From an uncultured Dongia sp. (GTDB lineage Bacteria > Pseudomonadota > Alphaproteobacteria > Dongiales > Dongiaceae), in contig NZ_CAKZGO010000003.1 of the NCBI RefSeq assembly GCF_936916975.1, positions 372,001 through 436,000 of the forward strand: DNA of 64,000 nt, read 5' to 3'. Positions 56,427 to 64,000 of this stretch are shown piece by piece. Position 1 is the first letter of the stretch, and every line of letters starts with the position of its first letter. The position numbers were made by a program, and so were the translations under genes. The notes under the pieces are model-generated. The model ran no database searches and was not told the DNA's origin. It saw only the letters and a program-made list of their open reading frames with translations.

Positions 56427-56435
56427 GTCCAGCCC

Positions 56436-56969
56436 TTACTTCTTCTTGCCTTCCTTACGCAGGATGGTCTCGGTCGAGTACTTGATCCCCTTGCCCTTGT
56501 AAGGCTCGGGAGCACGATAGCTGCGGATCTCCGCGGCTACTTGACCAACCGTCTGCTTGTCGAACCCGGTAATCGAGATCGACGTCGGCTTATCGCATTT
56601 CACCGTGATGCCTTCCGGGATCGGATAGCTCACGTCGTGGCTGTAGCCGAGATTGAGTTGCAGGTTCTTGCCCTGGACGGCAGCACGGTAACCGGTGCCG
56701 TTGATCTCGAGAATTTTGGTGAAGCCTTTGGAGACGCCTTCAACCATGTTCTGAAGATTGGCGCGGGTCGCGCCCCAGCTCATGCGAGCCTGCTTCGTTT
56801 CGGTGATGGGCTTCACCCACACCTTGTCGCCTTCAACTTTCACTTCGACATGGGACGAGATCGGCAGTTTCAACGAGCCGAGCTTGCCCTTCACCGTGGC
56901 CAGGCCAGCAGCGAGGTCGACACTGACGCCTTGCGGCAGCGGAACGGGGTTTTTACCTACGCGAGACAT
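56436..56969 (-). CDS. rplF: 50S ribosomal protein L6
   Basis: 177 residues. Located near the GTPase centre of the large subunit. Two similar alpha/beta domains: [19 protein letters not shown] at the start and the C-terminal [42 protein letters not shown] is characteristic. 19 bp after rpsH. Confidence 0.99.
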   Translation of the reverse strand: MSRVGKNPVPLPQGVSVDLAAGLATVKGKLGSLKLPISSHVEVKVEGDKVWVKPITETKQARMSWGATRANLQNMVEGVSKGFTKILEINGTGYRAAVQGKNLQLNLGYSHDVSYPIPEGITVKCDKPTSISITGFDKQTVGQVAAEIRSYRAPEPYKGKGIKYSTETILRKEGKKK

Positions 56970-56987
56970 GACTTCGGTTCCTCTCGC

Positions 56988-57377
56988 TTAGAACACGCGG
57001 CACAGCACTTCGCCACCCACGTTTTGGGTACGCGCTTCGCTGTCCGAGAGGACGCCACGGGGCGTCGATAAGATGGAAATGCCGAGGCCGTTATAGTAGC
57101 GCGGCAGGTCGGAGATCTTCGAGTAGACCCGACGACCGGGTTTCGACACGCGGGCGATCTCCTGAATCACGGGCTGACCCTCGTGATACTTGAGTTCGAC
57201 CGTGATCTCGCCGCCGGGCTTGGTGCCATCGACGCTGAAATTGCGGATATATCCTTCGCGCTTCAGAACTTCGAGCACATTGGCACGAAGACGCGACGAA
57301 GGGCTGGTCACTGCCGACATCCGGGCCTTTTGGCCGTTGCGGATGCGCGTCAGGAGATCTCCCAAGGGATCATTCAT
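56988..57377 (-). CDS. rpsH: 30S ribosomal protein S8
   Basis: 129 residues. Binds helix 21 of 16S rRNA and controls the spc operon in E. coli; whether it does here is unknown. MNDPLGDLLTRIRNGQKAR, KREGYIRNF, and GISILSTPRGVLSDSEAR are family motifs. ATG 57377 has AAGGAG 6 nt upstream; the frame is open 24 codons further but without a site. Confidence 0.98.
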   Translation of the reverse strand: MNDPLGDLLTRIRNGQKARMSAVTSPSSRLRANVLEVLKREGYIRNFSVDGTKPGGEITVELKYHEGQPVIQEIARVSKPGRRVYSKISDLPRYYNGLGISILSTPRGVLSDSEARTQNVGGEVLCRVF

Positions 57378-57387
57378 CTCTTGCTCC

Positions 57388-57693
57388 TTACCAGCTTGCC
57401 TTGACCATGCCAGGAATCTGGCCGGTCGAAGCGAGCTCGCGCAACGCAATGCGCGACAGCTTGAATTTACGATATGTGGCGCGCGGGCGGCCGGTGAGTT
57501 CGCAACGATTACGGATGCGGACCTTCGCGGAGTTGCGCGGCAGTTCGGCGAGCTTCAGGCGCGCCGCAAAGCGCTCTTCCATCGGCAACGCCTCGTTATT
57601 GGCAGTAGCCTTCAGACGCGCACGACGGGCAGCGAACTGCTTCGTCATCTTCTCGCGCTTCTTGTTCTTCTGAACGGAGCTAGTCTTAGCCAT
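57388..57693 (-). CDS. rpsN: 30S ribosomal protein S14 (zinc-independent form)
   Basis: 101 residues, the long form without zinc-binding cysteines. The [21 protein letters not shown] stretch has only one Cys, not the CxxC...CxxC of the short form. [25 protein letters not shown] ends it. 10 bp from rpsH. Confidence 0.98.
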   Translation of the reverse strand: MAKTSSVQKNKKREKMTKQFAARRARLKATANNEALPMEERFAARLKLAELPRNSAKVRIRNRCELTGRPRATYRKFKLSRIALRELASTGQIPGMVKASW

Positions 57694-57713
57694 GTCTTTT
57701 CCTCCGGGCCGGC

Positions 57714-58256
57714 TTAATTGATGAAGGGCATTTGAAAGCCCTTCAGCAACGCCTTGGCCTCAGCATCGGTCTTGGCGGTTGTGACGATAATGATGTCCAT
57801 ACCACGCACCGCATCGACCTTGTCGTAATCGATTTCGGGGAACACCAGCTGCTCCTTGAGGCCGAGCGCGTAGTTGCCGCGGCCGTCGAAGCTGGTACCG
57901 CTGACGCCGCGGAAATCGCGGACGCGCGGCAGTGCGATGGTGATCAAGCGGTCAAGGAATTCATACATGCGCTGGCGGCGCAAGGTGACCTTGGTGCCGA
58001 TCGACATGCCTTCGCGCAGCTTGTAGACCGCGATCGACTTGCGGGCCTTGGTCACCACCGGCTTCTGGCCGGCGATGGCGGTGAGCTCGTCAACGGCGAC
58101 GTTGATCTTCTTGCTGTCGGCGGCGGCTTCGCCAACGCCCATGTTGATGACGATCTTCTCGATCTTCGGGCACTGATGGATGTTCTCGTAGGAGAACTCC
58201 TTCATCAAGGCCGGACGAACGACGGTTTCGAAATGCTCGTGCAAGCGGGTACGCAT
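57714..58256 (-). CDS. rplE: 50S ribosomal protein L5
   Basis: 180 residues. Binds 5S rRNA and contacts P-site t[55 protein letters not shown] and [15 protein letters not shown] identify it. An ATG six codons upstream exists, but GAGGGAG precedes 58256. Confidence 0.98.
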   Translation of the reverse strand: MRTRLHEHFETVVRPALMKEFSYENIHQCPKIEKIVINMGVGEAAADSKKINVAVDELTAIAGQKPVVTKARKSIAVYKLREGMSIGTKVTLRRQRMYEFLDRLITIALPRVRDFRGVSGTSFDGRGNYALGLKEQLVFPEIDYDKVDAVRGMDIIIVTTAKTDAEAKALLKGFQMPFIN

Positions 58257-58270
58257 CTGTGCTCGCTCCC

Positions 58271-58588
58271 TCAATCAATCTTTTCGCCGGAACGGCGGGA
58301 AACGCGAACCTTCGCGTCGCCGTCGATCCGGTAGCCGATACGCGTCGGCTTCTGCGTCTTGGGGTCGATGTGGGCGATGTTGGAGACGTGAATGGTCGCC
58401 TCCTTCTCGATGATCCCACCCGGCGTCTGCATGGACTGCTTCTGATGATGCTTGGCCATGTTGACGCCGCGTACCTTGACGCGGTTTGCGGCGGGCTGGA
58501 CTTCGATGATCTCACCGGTCTTGCCCTTGTCGCGACCGGTGATCACAACCACCTTGTCGCCCTTTTTGACTTTAAGCTTTGTTGCCAT
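58271..58588 (-). CDS. rplX: 50S ribosomal protein L24
   Basis: 105 residues. Assembly initiator with a KOW domain: [20 protein letters not shown]. The [20 protein letters not shown] region and [11 protein letters not shown] start are typical. 14 bp from rplE. Confidence 0.98.
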   Translation of the reverse strand: MATKLKVKKGDKVVVITGRDKGKTGEIIEVQPAANRVKVRGVNMAKHHQKQSMQTPGGIIEKEATIHVSNIAHIDPKTQKPTRIGYRIDGDAKVRVSRRSGEKID

Positions 58589-58611
58589 TTTCAGCACCTT
58601 GCCTCTCGCGC

Positions 58612-58980
58612 TCACAACACTTCGGGAGCGAGCGAGATGATCTTCATGAACTTCTTGCCACGGAGCTCGCGAGTCACCGGGCCGAAGATGCGGGTGCCGA
58701 TAGGCTCACCCTGCTTGTTGATCAACACCGCAGCATTGCGGTCGAAGCGAATGGCAGTGCCATCAGCGCGGCGAATTTCCTTGGCGGTGCGCACGATGAC
58801 GGCGCGATGAACATCGCCCTTCTTCACCTTGCCGCGCGGAATGGCTTCCTTGATCGACACGACGATAACGTCGCCGACCTCGGCTGTGCGGCGATGCGAG
58901 CCACCCAGCACCTTGATGCACTGCACCCTGCGCGCGCCTGAGTTGTCGGCGACATCCAGGTTCGTCTGCATCTGGATCAT
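58612..58980 (-). CDS. rplN: 50S ribosomal protein L14
   Basis: 122 residues. Contacts the L19-helix 14 bridge to the small subunit. [30 protein letters not shown], and [18 protein letters not shown]-like [20 protein letters not shown] mark it. 23 bp from rplX. Confidence 0.99.
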   Translation of the reverse strand: MIQMQTNLDVADNSGARRVQCIKVLGGSHRRTAEVGDVIVVSIKEAIPRGKVKKGDVHRAVIVRTAKEIRRADGTAIRFDRNAAVLINKQGEPIGTRIFGPVTRELRGKKFMKIISLAPEVL

Positions 58981-59018
58981 GGTTCAGATCCTCTCGTTAC
59001 AATTACGCTAGTTAACAG

Positions 59019-59264
59019 TTAAGCCTGGGCGGTGGCAGCGTCGACCACTTCCCAATGCTTGGTCTTCGACAAGGGACGGCATTCGCGGATAAACACCACG
59101 TCGCCAACCTTGCACTTATTATCAGCGTCGTGCGCAGCGTAGCGCTTCGAACGACGGATGATCTTCTTATAGACCGGGTGCATGACGCGACGCTCGACCA
59201 ATACGGTGATGGTCTTGTCGGTCTTGTCGCTGACCACGGTGCCTTGCAGAACGCGCTTGGGCAT
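59019..59264 (-). CDS. rpsQ: 30S ribosomal protein S17
   Basis: 81 residues. OB-fold protein binding 16S r[43 protein letters not shown] and [17 protein letters not shown] are conserved. 28 bp from rpmC. Confidence 0.99.
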   Translation of the reverse strand: MPKRVLQGTVVSDKTDKTITVLVERRVMHPVYKKIIRRSKRYAAHDADNKCKVGDVVFIRECRPLSKTKHWEVVDAATAQA

Positions 59265-59292
59265 TCTCTCTCTCCTACTTCCCGCTTAGCCG

Positions 59293-59496
59293 TTAGGCCG
59301 AGGCCTTCGACAACGCCTTCTGGCGCAGCGAAGTCTCAATGCGGGCGATGTCACGCCGAACGACGCGCACGCGCGCGGTGTTTTCAAGCTGCCCCGACGC
59401 GCGCTGGAAGCGCAGGTTGAAGGCCTCTTTCTTCAAGGTAACGAGGTCAGCCTTGAGCTGGTCCTCGGTCTTCAGGCTAACGTCTTTTGCCTTCAT
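59293..59496 (-). CDS. rpmC: 50S ribosomal protein L29
   Basis: 67 residues. Two-helix protein near the exit tunnel. [19 protein letters not shown] and [21 protein letters not shown] are the usual motifs. Confidence 0.98.
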   Translation of the reverse strand: MKAKDVSLKTEDQLKADLVTLKKEAFNLRFQRASGQLENTARVRVVRRDIARIETSLRQKALSKASA

Positions 59497-59514
59497 GATC
59501 GGGTTCCTCGTTTC

Positions 59515-59931
59515 TTATTCTTCGCCGAGACGGCCGACGAGGCGCGTCTTGATCGGCAGCTTGGCGGAGGCGAGGGCAAATGCCTCTTCCGCCAGGTTAC
59601 GCTGCACGCCGTCGATCTCGAACATGATGCGGCCCGGTTTCACCCGGCACATCCAGAATTCCGGCGTACCCTTGCCCGAGCCCATGCGGACTTCGGCAGG
59701 CTTGCGGCTGACCGGCACGTCCGGGAACACCCGGATCCACACCTTGCCGACACGCTTCATGTGACGCGTGATGGCGCGGCGGGCCGCTTCGATCTGCCGT
59801 GCCGTGATACGACCCGGTTCCATCGCCTTCATGCCGAACGCGCCGAAATCGAGCGTGTAACCGCCCTTGGCAGCGCCTTTGATCCGGCCCTTATGGGCCT
59901 TACGAAATTTTGTCCGCTTAGGAGAAAGCAT
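59515..59931 (-). CDS. rplP: 50S ribosomal protein L16
   Basis: 138 residues. Binds near the tRNA A site. [40 protein letters not shown] and [20 protein letters not shown] mark it. 18 bp from rpmC. Confidence 0.99.
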   Translation of the reverse strand: MLSPKRTKFRKAHKGRIKGAAKGGYTLDFGAFGMKAMEPGRITARQIEAARRAITRHMKRVGKVWIRVFPDVPVSRKPAEVRMGSGKGTPEFWMCRVKPGRIMFEIDGVQRNLAEEAFALASAKLPIKTRLVGRLGEE

Positions 59932-59968
59932 CGTCCTATTCCCTATCGCTCAACCAAGGCCTAAGGCC

Positions 59969-60649
59969 TTAGCGCGCCGGCGCCTGATGTTCCATGGACC
60001 GCTTGTCCATGGCCATCGGGTCGTGGCCCATGATCTCACCCTTGAATACCCACACCTTGACACCGCAGGTGCCGTAGGTGGTCTTCGCCGTACCTTCACC
60101 GAAATCGATCTCGGCGCGCAGCGTGTGCAGCGGCACGCGACCTTCGCGATACCACTCGAGACGCGCGATCTCAGCGCCGCCCAAGCGACCCGAGCAGTTG
60201 ATACGAATGCCCAAGGCGCCCAAACGCATCGCCGACTGGACCGCACGCTTCATGGCACGGCGGAAGGCAACGCGACGCTCGAGCTGCTGCGCGATGTTGT
60301 CGGCAATCAGCTTGGCGTCGATTTCCGGCTTGCGGATTTCGATGATGTTGAGGCTCACTTCCGAGCCCGTCATCTTCGACAATTCGCCGCGCAGCTTCTC
60401 GATGTCCGCGCCCTTCTTGCCGATCACCACACCCGGGCGCGCCGTGTGAATGGTGACGCGGGCCTTCTTGGCCGGACGTTCGATGACGATGCGCGCGACA
60501 CCCGCCTGGTTGAGGCGCTCGGTCAGATACTTCTTCAGGCGCAGATCCTCGTGGAGGAGCTGGGCATATTCCTTATCGGCGAACCAGCGCGAATCCCAGG
60601 TGCGGTTGATACCAACGCGCAGGCCGATCGGATTGACCTTCTGACCCAT
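59969..60649 (-). CDS. rpsC: 30S ribosomal protein S3
   Basis: 226 residues. Lines the mRNA entry tunnel. [20 protein letters not shown], the KH-like domain with [20 protein letters not shown], and the C-terminal [14 protein letters not shown]. The frame continues upstream to 61072 through rplV, but only the ATG at 60649 starts the family sequence. It overlaps the rplV stop by 1 base (TAATG). Confidence 0.98.
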   Translation of the reverse strand: MGQKVNPIGLRVGINRTWDSRWFADKEYAQLLHEDLRLKKYLTERLNQAGVARIVIERPAKKARVTIHTARPGVVIGKKGADIEKLRGELSKMTGSEVSLNIIEIRKPEIDAKLIADNIAQQLERRVAFRRAMKRAVQSAMRLGALGIRINCSGRLGGAEIARLEWYREGRVPLHTLRAEIDFGEGTAKTTYGTCGVKVWVFKGEIMGHDPMAMDKRSMEHQAPAR

Positions 60650-61038
60650 TACTTTGCCTCCCCGGCTTCGACGCGCTCGCGCACGACGATCGTCAGATTG
60701 CTCCAGAGCTTCACGACCTTCACGCCACGACCACGCGCGCGGGCATGGAAGCGCTTCAGGCGGAAGCTGTTGCCGACATAGGCTTCGGCGACGAACAAGC
60801 GGTCGACGTCGAGCGAATGATTGTTTTCCGCGTTGGCGACCGCTGCCTGCAGCACCTTGCGCACGTCCTGGGCCGCACGCTTCTTGGAGAAGGTGAGGGC
60901 CGCCAGGGCGGGCTGCGCGTCGAGGCCGCGGATCATCTGGGCAACGAGGTTGAGCTTGCGCGGGGTCGTCTGGACGACGGACGCCACGGCTTTCGCCTCG
61001 GTTTCCTTGAGCGTGCGGGCTTTCTTCTGCTTGCTCAT
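60649..61038 (-). CDS. rplV: 50S ribosomal protein L22
   Basis: 129 residues. Lines the exit tunnel; its loop contacts macrolide antibiotics. [39 protein letters not shown] and [19 protein letters not shown]-type segments. 2 bp after rpsS. Confidence 0.98.
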   Translation of the reverse strand: MSKQKKARTLKETEAKAVASVVQTTPRKLNLVAQMIRGLDAQPALAALTFSKKRAAQDVRKVLQAAVANAENNHSLDVDRLFVAEAYVGNSFRLKRFHARARGRGVKVVKLWSNLTIVVRERVEAGEAK

Positions 61039-61040
61039 CG

Positions 61041-61319
61041 TTAGGCCCTCTTCGCCTTCTTGTCGGCGGCATGACCGTGGAAGGTCCGGCTCGGCGAGAA
61101 CTCGCCGAACTTGTGGCCGATCATGTTCTCGGTGACGAGAACCGGCAGGAACTTCTGGCCGTTATAGACGCCAAAGGTGAGGCCGACAAACTGCGGCAGG
61201 ATGGTGGAGCGACGTGACCAGGTCTTGATCACTTCGTTGCGGCCGGATGCACGCGACGTCTCTGCCTTCTTCAGCAGATAACCGTCGATGAACGGACCTT
61301 TCCATACGGAGCGAGCCAT
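61041..61319 (-). CDS. rpsS: 30S ribosomal protein S19
   Basis: 92 residues. Head of the small subunit, near S13. [39 protein letters not shown] and [17 protein letters not shown] identify it. 15 bp from rplB. Confidence 0.99.
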   Translation of the reverse strand: MARSVWKGPFIDGYLLKKAETSRASGRNEVIKTWSRRSTILPQFVGLTFGVYNGQKFLPVLVTENMIGHKFGEFSPSRTFHGHAADKKAKRA

Positions 61320-61334
61320 TTTCTGTCGCCCTCC

Positions 61335-62159
61335 TTATTTCTTCGCTGCATGACGGCGGCGCACGATCATGCCATCCGTCTTCTTGTTGTGACGCGTCTT
61401 CTTACCTTTGGTCGGCTTGCCCCAGGGAGTTACCCAGGCGCGGCCACCATTGGTACGACCGCCGTGCGGATGGTCGACCGGGTTCATCACGATACCGCGC
61501 GTGGTCGGGCGGTAGCCGAGATGACGGGCACGACCGGCCTTGCCGATCGAGGTGTTCTGCTGGTCCGGATTGGAAACCGCGCCGATCGTCGCCATGCATT
61601 CGGCTTTGACCATGCGGACTTCGCCAGAGGGCATACGCAGCAGCGCATTGCCCTGATCGCGGCCCACGAGCTGCAGGAAGGTACCGGCCGAACGGGCCAT
61701 CTGGCCGCCCTTGCCGGGCTTCAGCTCGACATTGTGGATGATCGTGCCGACCGGGATCGAGCGGAGCGGCATCGCATTGCCCGGCTTCACGTCGACCTTG
61801 TCACCCGACACCACCTGGTCGCCCGCCTTGAGGCGCTGCGGCGCGATGATGTAGTTCAGCTCGCCATCGCTGTACTTCACCAAGGCGATGAAAGCGGTGC
61901 GGTTCGGATCGTATTCCAGACGCTCGATCGTCCCCACCACGTCGAACTTGCGACGCTGGAAGTCGATCAGGCGATAGCGGCGCTTATGGCCACCACCGGT
62001 GCGAAAGGCCGTGATGCGACCACGATTGTTGCGCCCACCGGACTTCTTCAGGCCTTCGGTCAACGACTTGACCGGATCACCCTTATGGAGCTCGCTGCGG
62101 TCCACGAGGACCAGCTGGCGGCGACCCGCGGAAGTCGGCTTGAATGTCTTCAAAGCCAT
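61335..62159 (-). CDS. rplB: 50S ribosomal protein L2
   Basis: 274 residues. Central in peptidyl transferase centre assembly. [40 protein letters not shown] and the conserved C-terminal [19 protein letters not shown]. 3 bp from rplW. Confidence 0.99.
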   Translation of the reverse strand: MALKTFKPTSAGRRQLVLVDRSELHKGDPVKSLTEGLKKSGGRNNRGRITAFRTGGGHKRRYRLIDFQRRKFDVVGTIERLEYDPNRTAFIALVKYSDGELNYIIAPQRLKAGDQVVSGDKVDVKPGNAMPLRSIPVGTIIHNVELKPGKGGQMARSAGTFLQLVGRDQGNALLRMPSGEVRMVKAECMATIGAVSNPDQQNTSIGKAGRARHLGYRPTTRGIVMNPVDHPHGGRTNGGRAWVTPWGKPTKGKKTRHNKKTDGMIVRRRHAAKK

Positions 62160-62162
62160 GGC

Positions 62163-62495
62163 TTAGATCCCCGTCGTCACATCGATCTTGTGGCCCTCGG
62201 CGAGGGTCACGATCGCTTTCTTGAAATCCGGACGCTTGCCCGAACGGCCGCGCCACAGCTTGGTCTTGCCTTCGACACGGATCGTGTTGACGGCATCGAC
62301 CTTCACCTTGAAGACGCCTTCGACTGCAGCCTTGATCTCCGGCTTGCTGGCATCGAGCGGCACCTTGAAGGTGACCTGATTGTGTTCCGAACCCATGGTC
62401 GACTTTTCAGTCACATGGGGACGGCGAATCATCTCCAGCATCGCTGCTTCGGAGAGCTTCACCTTCGGTGTAACCATCTTCCGTGCGCGGCTCAT
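62163..62495 (-). CDS. rplW: 50S ribosomal protein L23
   Basis: 110 residues. Docking site for trigger factor and signal recognition particle at the exit tunnel. [40 protein letters not shown] and [23 protein letters not shown] overlaps the rplD stop (ATGA). The first six residues (MSRARK) extend the common start. Confidence 0.98.
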   Translation of the reverse strand: MSRARKMVTPKVKLSEAAMLEMIRRPHVTEKSTMGSEHNQVTFKVPLDASKPEIKAAVEGVFKVKVDAVNTIRVEGKTKLWRGRSGKRPDFKKAIVTLAEGHKIDVTTGI

Positions 62496-63121
62496 TTCAA
62501 GCGCTCCACCAGATGTTGCACGGCGTCCTTGGTGAGAACCAAGGTGTCGCGGCGCAGGATGTCGTAAACGTTGGCACCCTGCTGCGGCAGCACATCCACA
62601 TTGGGAATGTTGCGCGCGGCGCGGGCGAAGTTCTCGGTGACCGCCGGGCCTTCGATGAGAAGAACCGACTTCCAGCCCAAAGCTTCGAACTTCTTGACCA
62701 CGTCCTTGGTCTTGGCATCGGTGCCGACGCCGTCGAGAACGATCAGCTTGCCTTCCTTGACCTTGGAAGAAAGCGCCGTCTTCAGCCCCAACGCGCGGAA
62801 CTTCTTCGGCAGATCATGCTCGTGGCTGCGAACCACCGGGCCGAAAATCGTCGCACCACCGCGGAACTGCGGCGAGCGCAGCGAACCCTGGCGGGCGCGA
62901 CCCGTGCCCTTCTGGGCGTAGGGCTTCTTGGTGGTACCGGAAATGTCGCCGATTTCCTTGGTCTTGTGATTGCCGGAGCGGCGCTTGGCGAGCTGCCAAT
63001 TGACCACGCGGGCGAGGATGTCCTTGCGCACAGGGCGAGCAAAGATGTCGTTGAACGTGGCGTCGTCCAACTCGATCTCGCCTTGCGGCTTGTTGTTGAT
63101 GTCGATGACCTTGAGCTTCAT
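62492..63121 (-). CDS. rplD: 50S ribosomal protein L4
   Basis: 209 residues. Contacts the exit tunnel; in E. coli it autoregulates the S10 operon, but the leader is outside this window. [38 protein letters not shown] and [20 protein letters not shown]. An upstream in-frame GTG (63136) is possible; GAGGAA precedes ATG 63121. Confidence 0.98.
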   Translation of the reverse strand: MKLKVIDINNKPQGEIELDDATFNDIFARPVRKDILARVVNWQLAKRRSGNHKTKEIGDISGTTKKPYAQKGTGRARQGSLRSPQFRGGATIFGPVVRSHEHDLPKKFRALGLKTALSSKVKEGKLIVLDGVGTDAKTKDVVKKFEALGWKSVLLIEGPAVTENFARAARNIPNVDVLPQQGANVYDILRRDTLVLTKDAVQHLVERLK

Positions 63122-63132
63122 GATTTCCTCGC

Positions 63133-63825
63133 TCACTCAGCCGCTTCGGCTTTTGCCTTGAGGGCGGCCGGGAACGGCGCATCCTTCGGCAAAGTGCGCT
63201 TCACGGCGTCTTTGATAAGGACATAAGAGCCCTCGTGGCCCGGAACGTTGCCCTTCACCATGACGATGCCGAGCGCCGGATCGGTGCCGACGACCTTGAG
63301 GTTCTGCGTGGTGACACGCTCGTCGCCCATGTGGCCGGCCATCTTCTTGCCTTTGAAGGTACGGCCCGGATCCTGACGCTGACCGGTCGAACCAAGGCTA
63401 CGGTGCGAGACCGAGACGCCGTGGGTCGCACGCAGACCGCCGAAGTTCCAGCGCTTCATACCGCCGGCAAAACCCTTGCCGATGGTGGTGCCGGTGACAT
63501 CGACGAACTGGCCGGTCACGAAATGATCAGCCGACAGTTCGGCGCCCACTTCGAGCAGGCCGTCCTTGTCGACGCGGAATTCCGCGATCTTCTTCTTCGG
63601 CTCGACCTTCGCCTTGGCGAAATGGCCGCGCTGGGCCTTCGAGACGTTCTTCACTTTCGCTTTGTCGAGACCGAGCTGCACGGCGTTATAGCCGTTCTGC
63701 TCTTCGGTCCGAACCGCGATGACTTGACAACCAGCGACCTTCAACAAGGTCACGGGCACGTGCGCGCCATCTTCGGCGAAGACGCGGGTCATGCCCAGCT
63801 TCTGGGCTATGAGGCCGGTTCGCAT
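63133..63825 (-). CDS. rplC: 50S ribosomal protein L3
   Basis: 230 residues. Early assembler with a loop that reaches the peptidyl transferase centre. [60 protein letters not shown] and [24 protein letters not shown] precedes the start. 14 bp after rpsJ stop. Confidence 0.99.
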   Translation of the reverse strand: MRTGLIAQKLGMTRVFAEDGAHVPVTLLKVAGCQVIAVRTEEQNGYNAVQLGLDKAKVKNVSKAQRGHFAKAKVEPKKKIAEFRVDKDGLLEVGAELSADHFVTGQFVDVTGTTIGKGFAGGMKRWNFGGLRATHGVSVSHRSLGSTGQRQDPGRTFKGKKMAGHMGDERVTTQNLKVVGTDPALGIVMVKGNVPGHEGSYVLIKDAVKRTLPKDAPFPAALKAKAEAAE

Positions 63826-63839
63826 AGGTGCCCCTCCTC

Positions 63840-64000
63840 TTAATTCTTCAACTTGATCTCGACATCCACGCCGGCGGCGAGGTCGAGCTTCATCAGCGCG
63901 TCCACCGTCTGCGGGGTCGGATCAACGATGTCCAGGAGCCGCTTGTGGGTGCGGATCTCGAACTGTTCACGGCTCTTCTTATCGACGTGCGGCGAACGGT
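63840..64000 (-). CDS. rpsJ: 30S ribosomal protein S10 (C-terminal part, cut by window edge)
   Basis: The stop (TAA) at 63840-63842 closes a frame that is open to the right edge, giving the last 52-53 residues. The sequence matches S10: [39 protein letters not shown] and the end [12 protein letters not shown]10 forms part of the small-subunit head and links to NusB in antitermination. The N-terminal half and the operon promoter lie outside the window. Confidence 0.98.
   Translation of the reverse strand, partial: RSPHVDKKSREQFEIRTHKRLLDIVDPTPQTVDALMKLDLAAGVDVEIKLKN

Noticed and set aside
55239-57071. 610-codon plus-strand frame over rpmD-rpsE-rplR-rplF.
   Set aside because: Antisense shadow of four well-conserved ribosomal protein genes.
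59969-61072. An in-frame upstream extension of rpsC through rplV, giving 367 codons.
   Set aside because: The S3 family sequence begins at the ATG at 60649; the upstream codons read rplV in another frame.

Overview
The window looks like a chromosomal segment of an alphaproteobacterium, most likely of the order Rhodospirillales (inferred from gene content and order, not from a search). Supporting signs are high GC, an ATP12 F1-ATPase assembly chaperone next to pccB/pccA, a class I PHA synthase, and an S10-spc-alpha ribosomal cluster without rpsD or rpmJ. Nearly all of it is core genome. I see no CRISPR array, prophage module or transposase gene.

Layout. 1-1070: the 5' part of an unrecognised protein gene (minus strand) that runs off the window edge. 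1159-5256: recJ, glpX and hom, a minus-strand housekeeping run. 5312-9524: an OmpA-type lipoprotein divergent from phaC, then an aquaporin. 9550-15856: an EF-G paralogue, a TetR regulator with a perfect operator palindrome, a glycosyltransferase, a D-amino-acid dehydrogenase, and three copies of a bipartite palindromic repeat, one of which has become the C-terminus of the TetR protein. 15863-25237: an accessory-looking stretch of secreted proteins and small enzymes, including an AruI-like decarboxylase and a trypsin-like protease next to a lipoprotein. 25246-33356: a catabolic stretch (M20 peptidase, DsbA-like isomerase, SDR, RidA, DUF1272, isovaleryl-CoA dehydrogenase) followed by mgtE and maeB. 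33557-33641: tRNA-Leu(GAG). 33746-37411: lipB, a secreted hydrolase, an AraC regulator and an atypical SDR. 37434-46663: acyP, pccA and pccB (propionyl-CoA carboxylation), ATP12, AsmA, a HAD phosphatase, an RluC-type pseudouridine synthase and an isochorismatase-fold protein. 46980-49726: rarA and a DegQ-like protease. 49853-64000: the S10-spc-alpha cluster in transcription order from rpsJ (truncated at the right edge) to rplQ, ending in a strong intrinsic terminator.

How the genes work together. phaC (carbon storage), pccAB (propionyl-CoA entry), isovaleryl-CoA dehydrogenase (leucine breakdown) and maeB (malate to pyruvate) fit an organism that turns over short-chain acyl-CoAs. degQ, rarA, rluC, the HAD hydrolase, ATP12 and pccBA follow the ribosomal cluster in an order I recall from related alphaproteobacteria. 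The alpha operon (rpsM-rpsK-rpoA-rplQ) appears to have its own near-consensus promoter.

Most notable observations: a truncated open frame at the left edge with its own promoter; a repeat-derived TetR tail; a trypsin-like protease without a signal peptide paired with a lipoprotein; an isochorismatase-fold protein with Ser at the expected catalytic Cys; an SDR lacking both NNAG and YxxxK; and a terminator-shaped hairpin inside the spc operon whose T-run faces the antisense direction. I found no clear multi-gene defence or mobile system.
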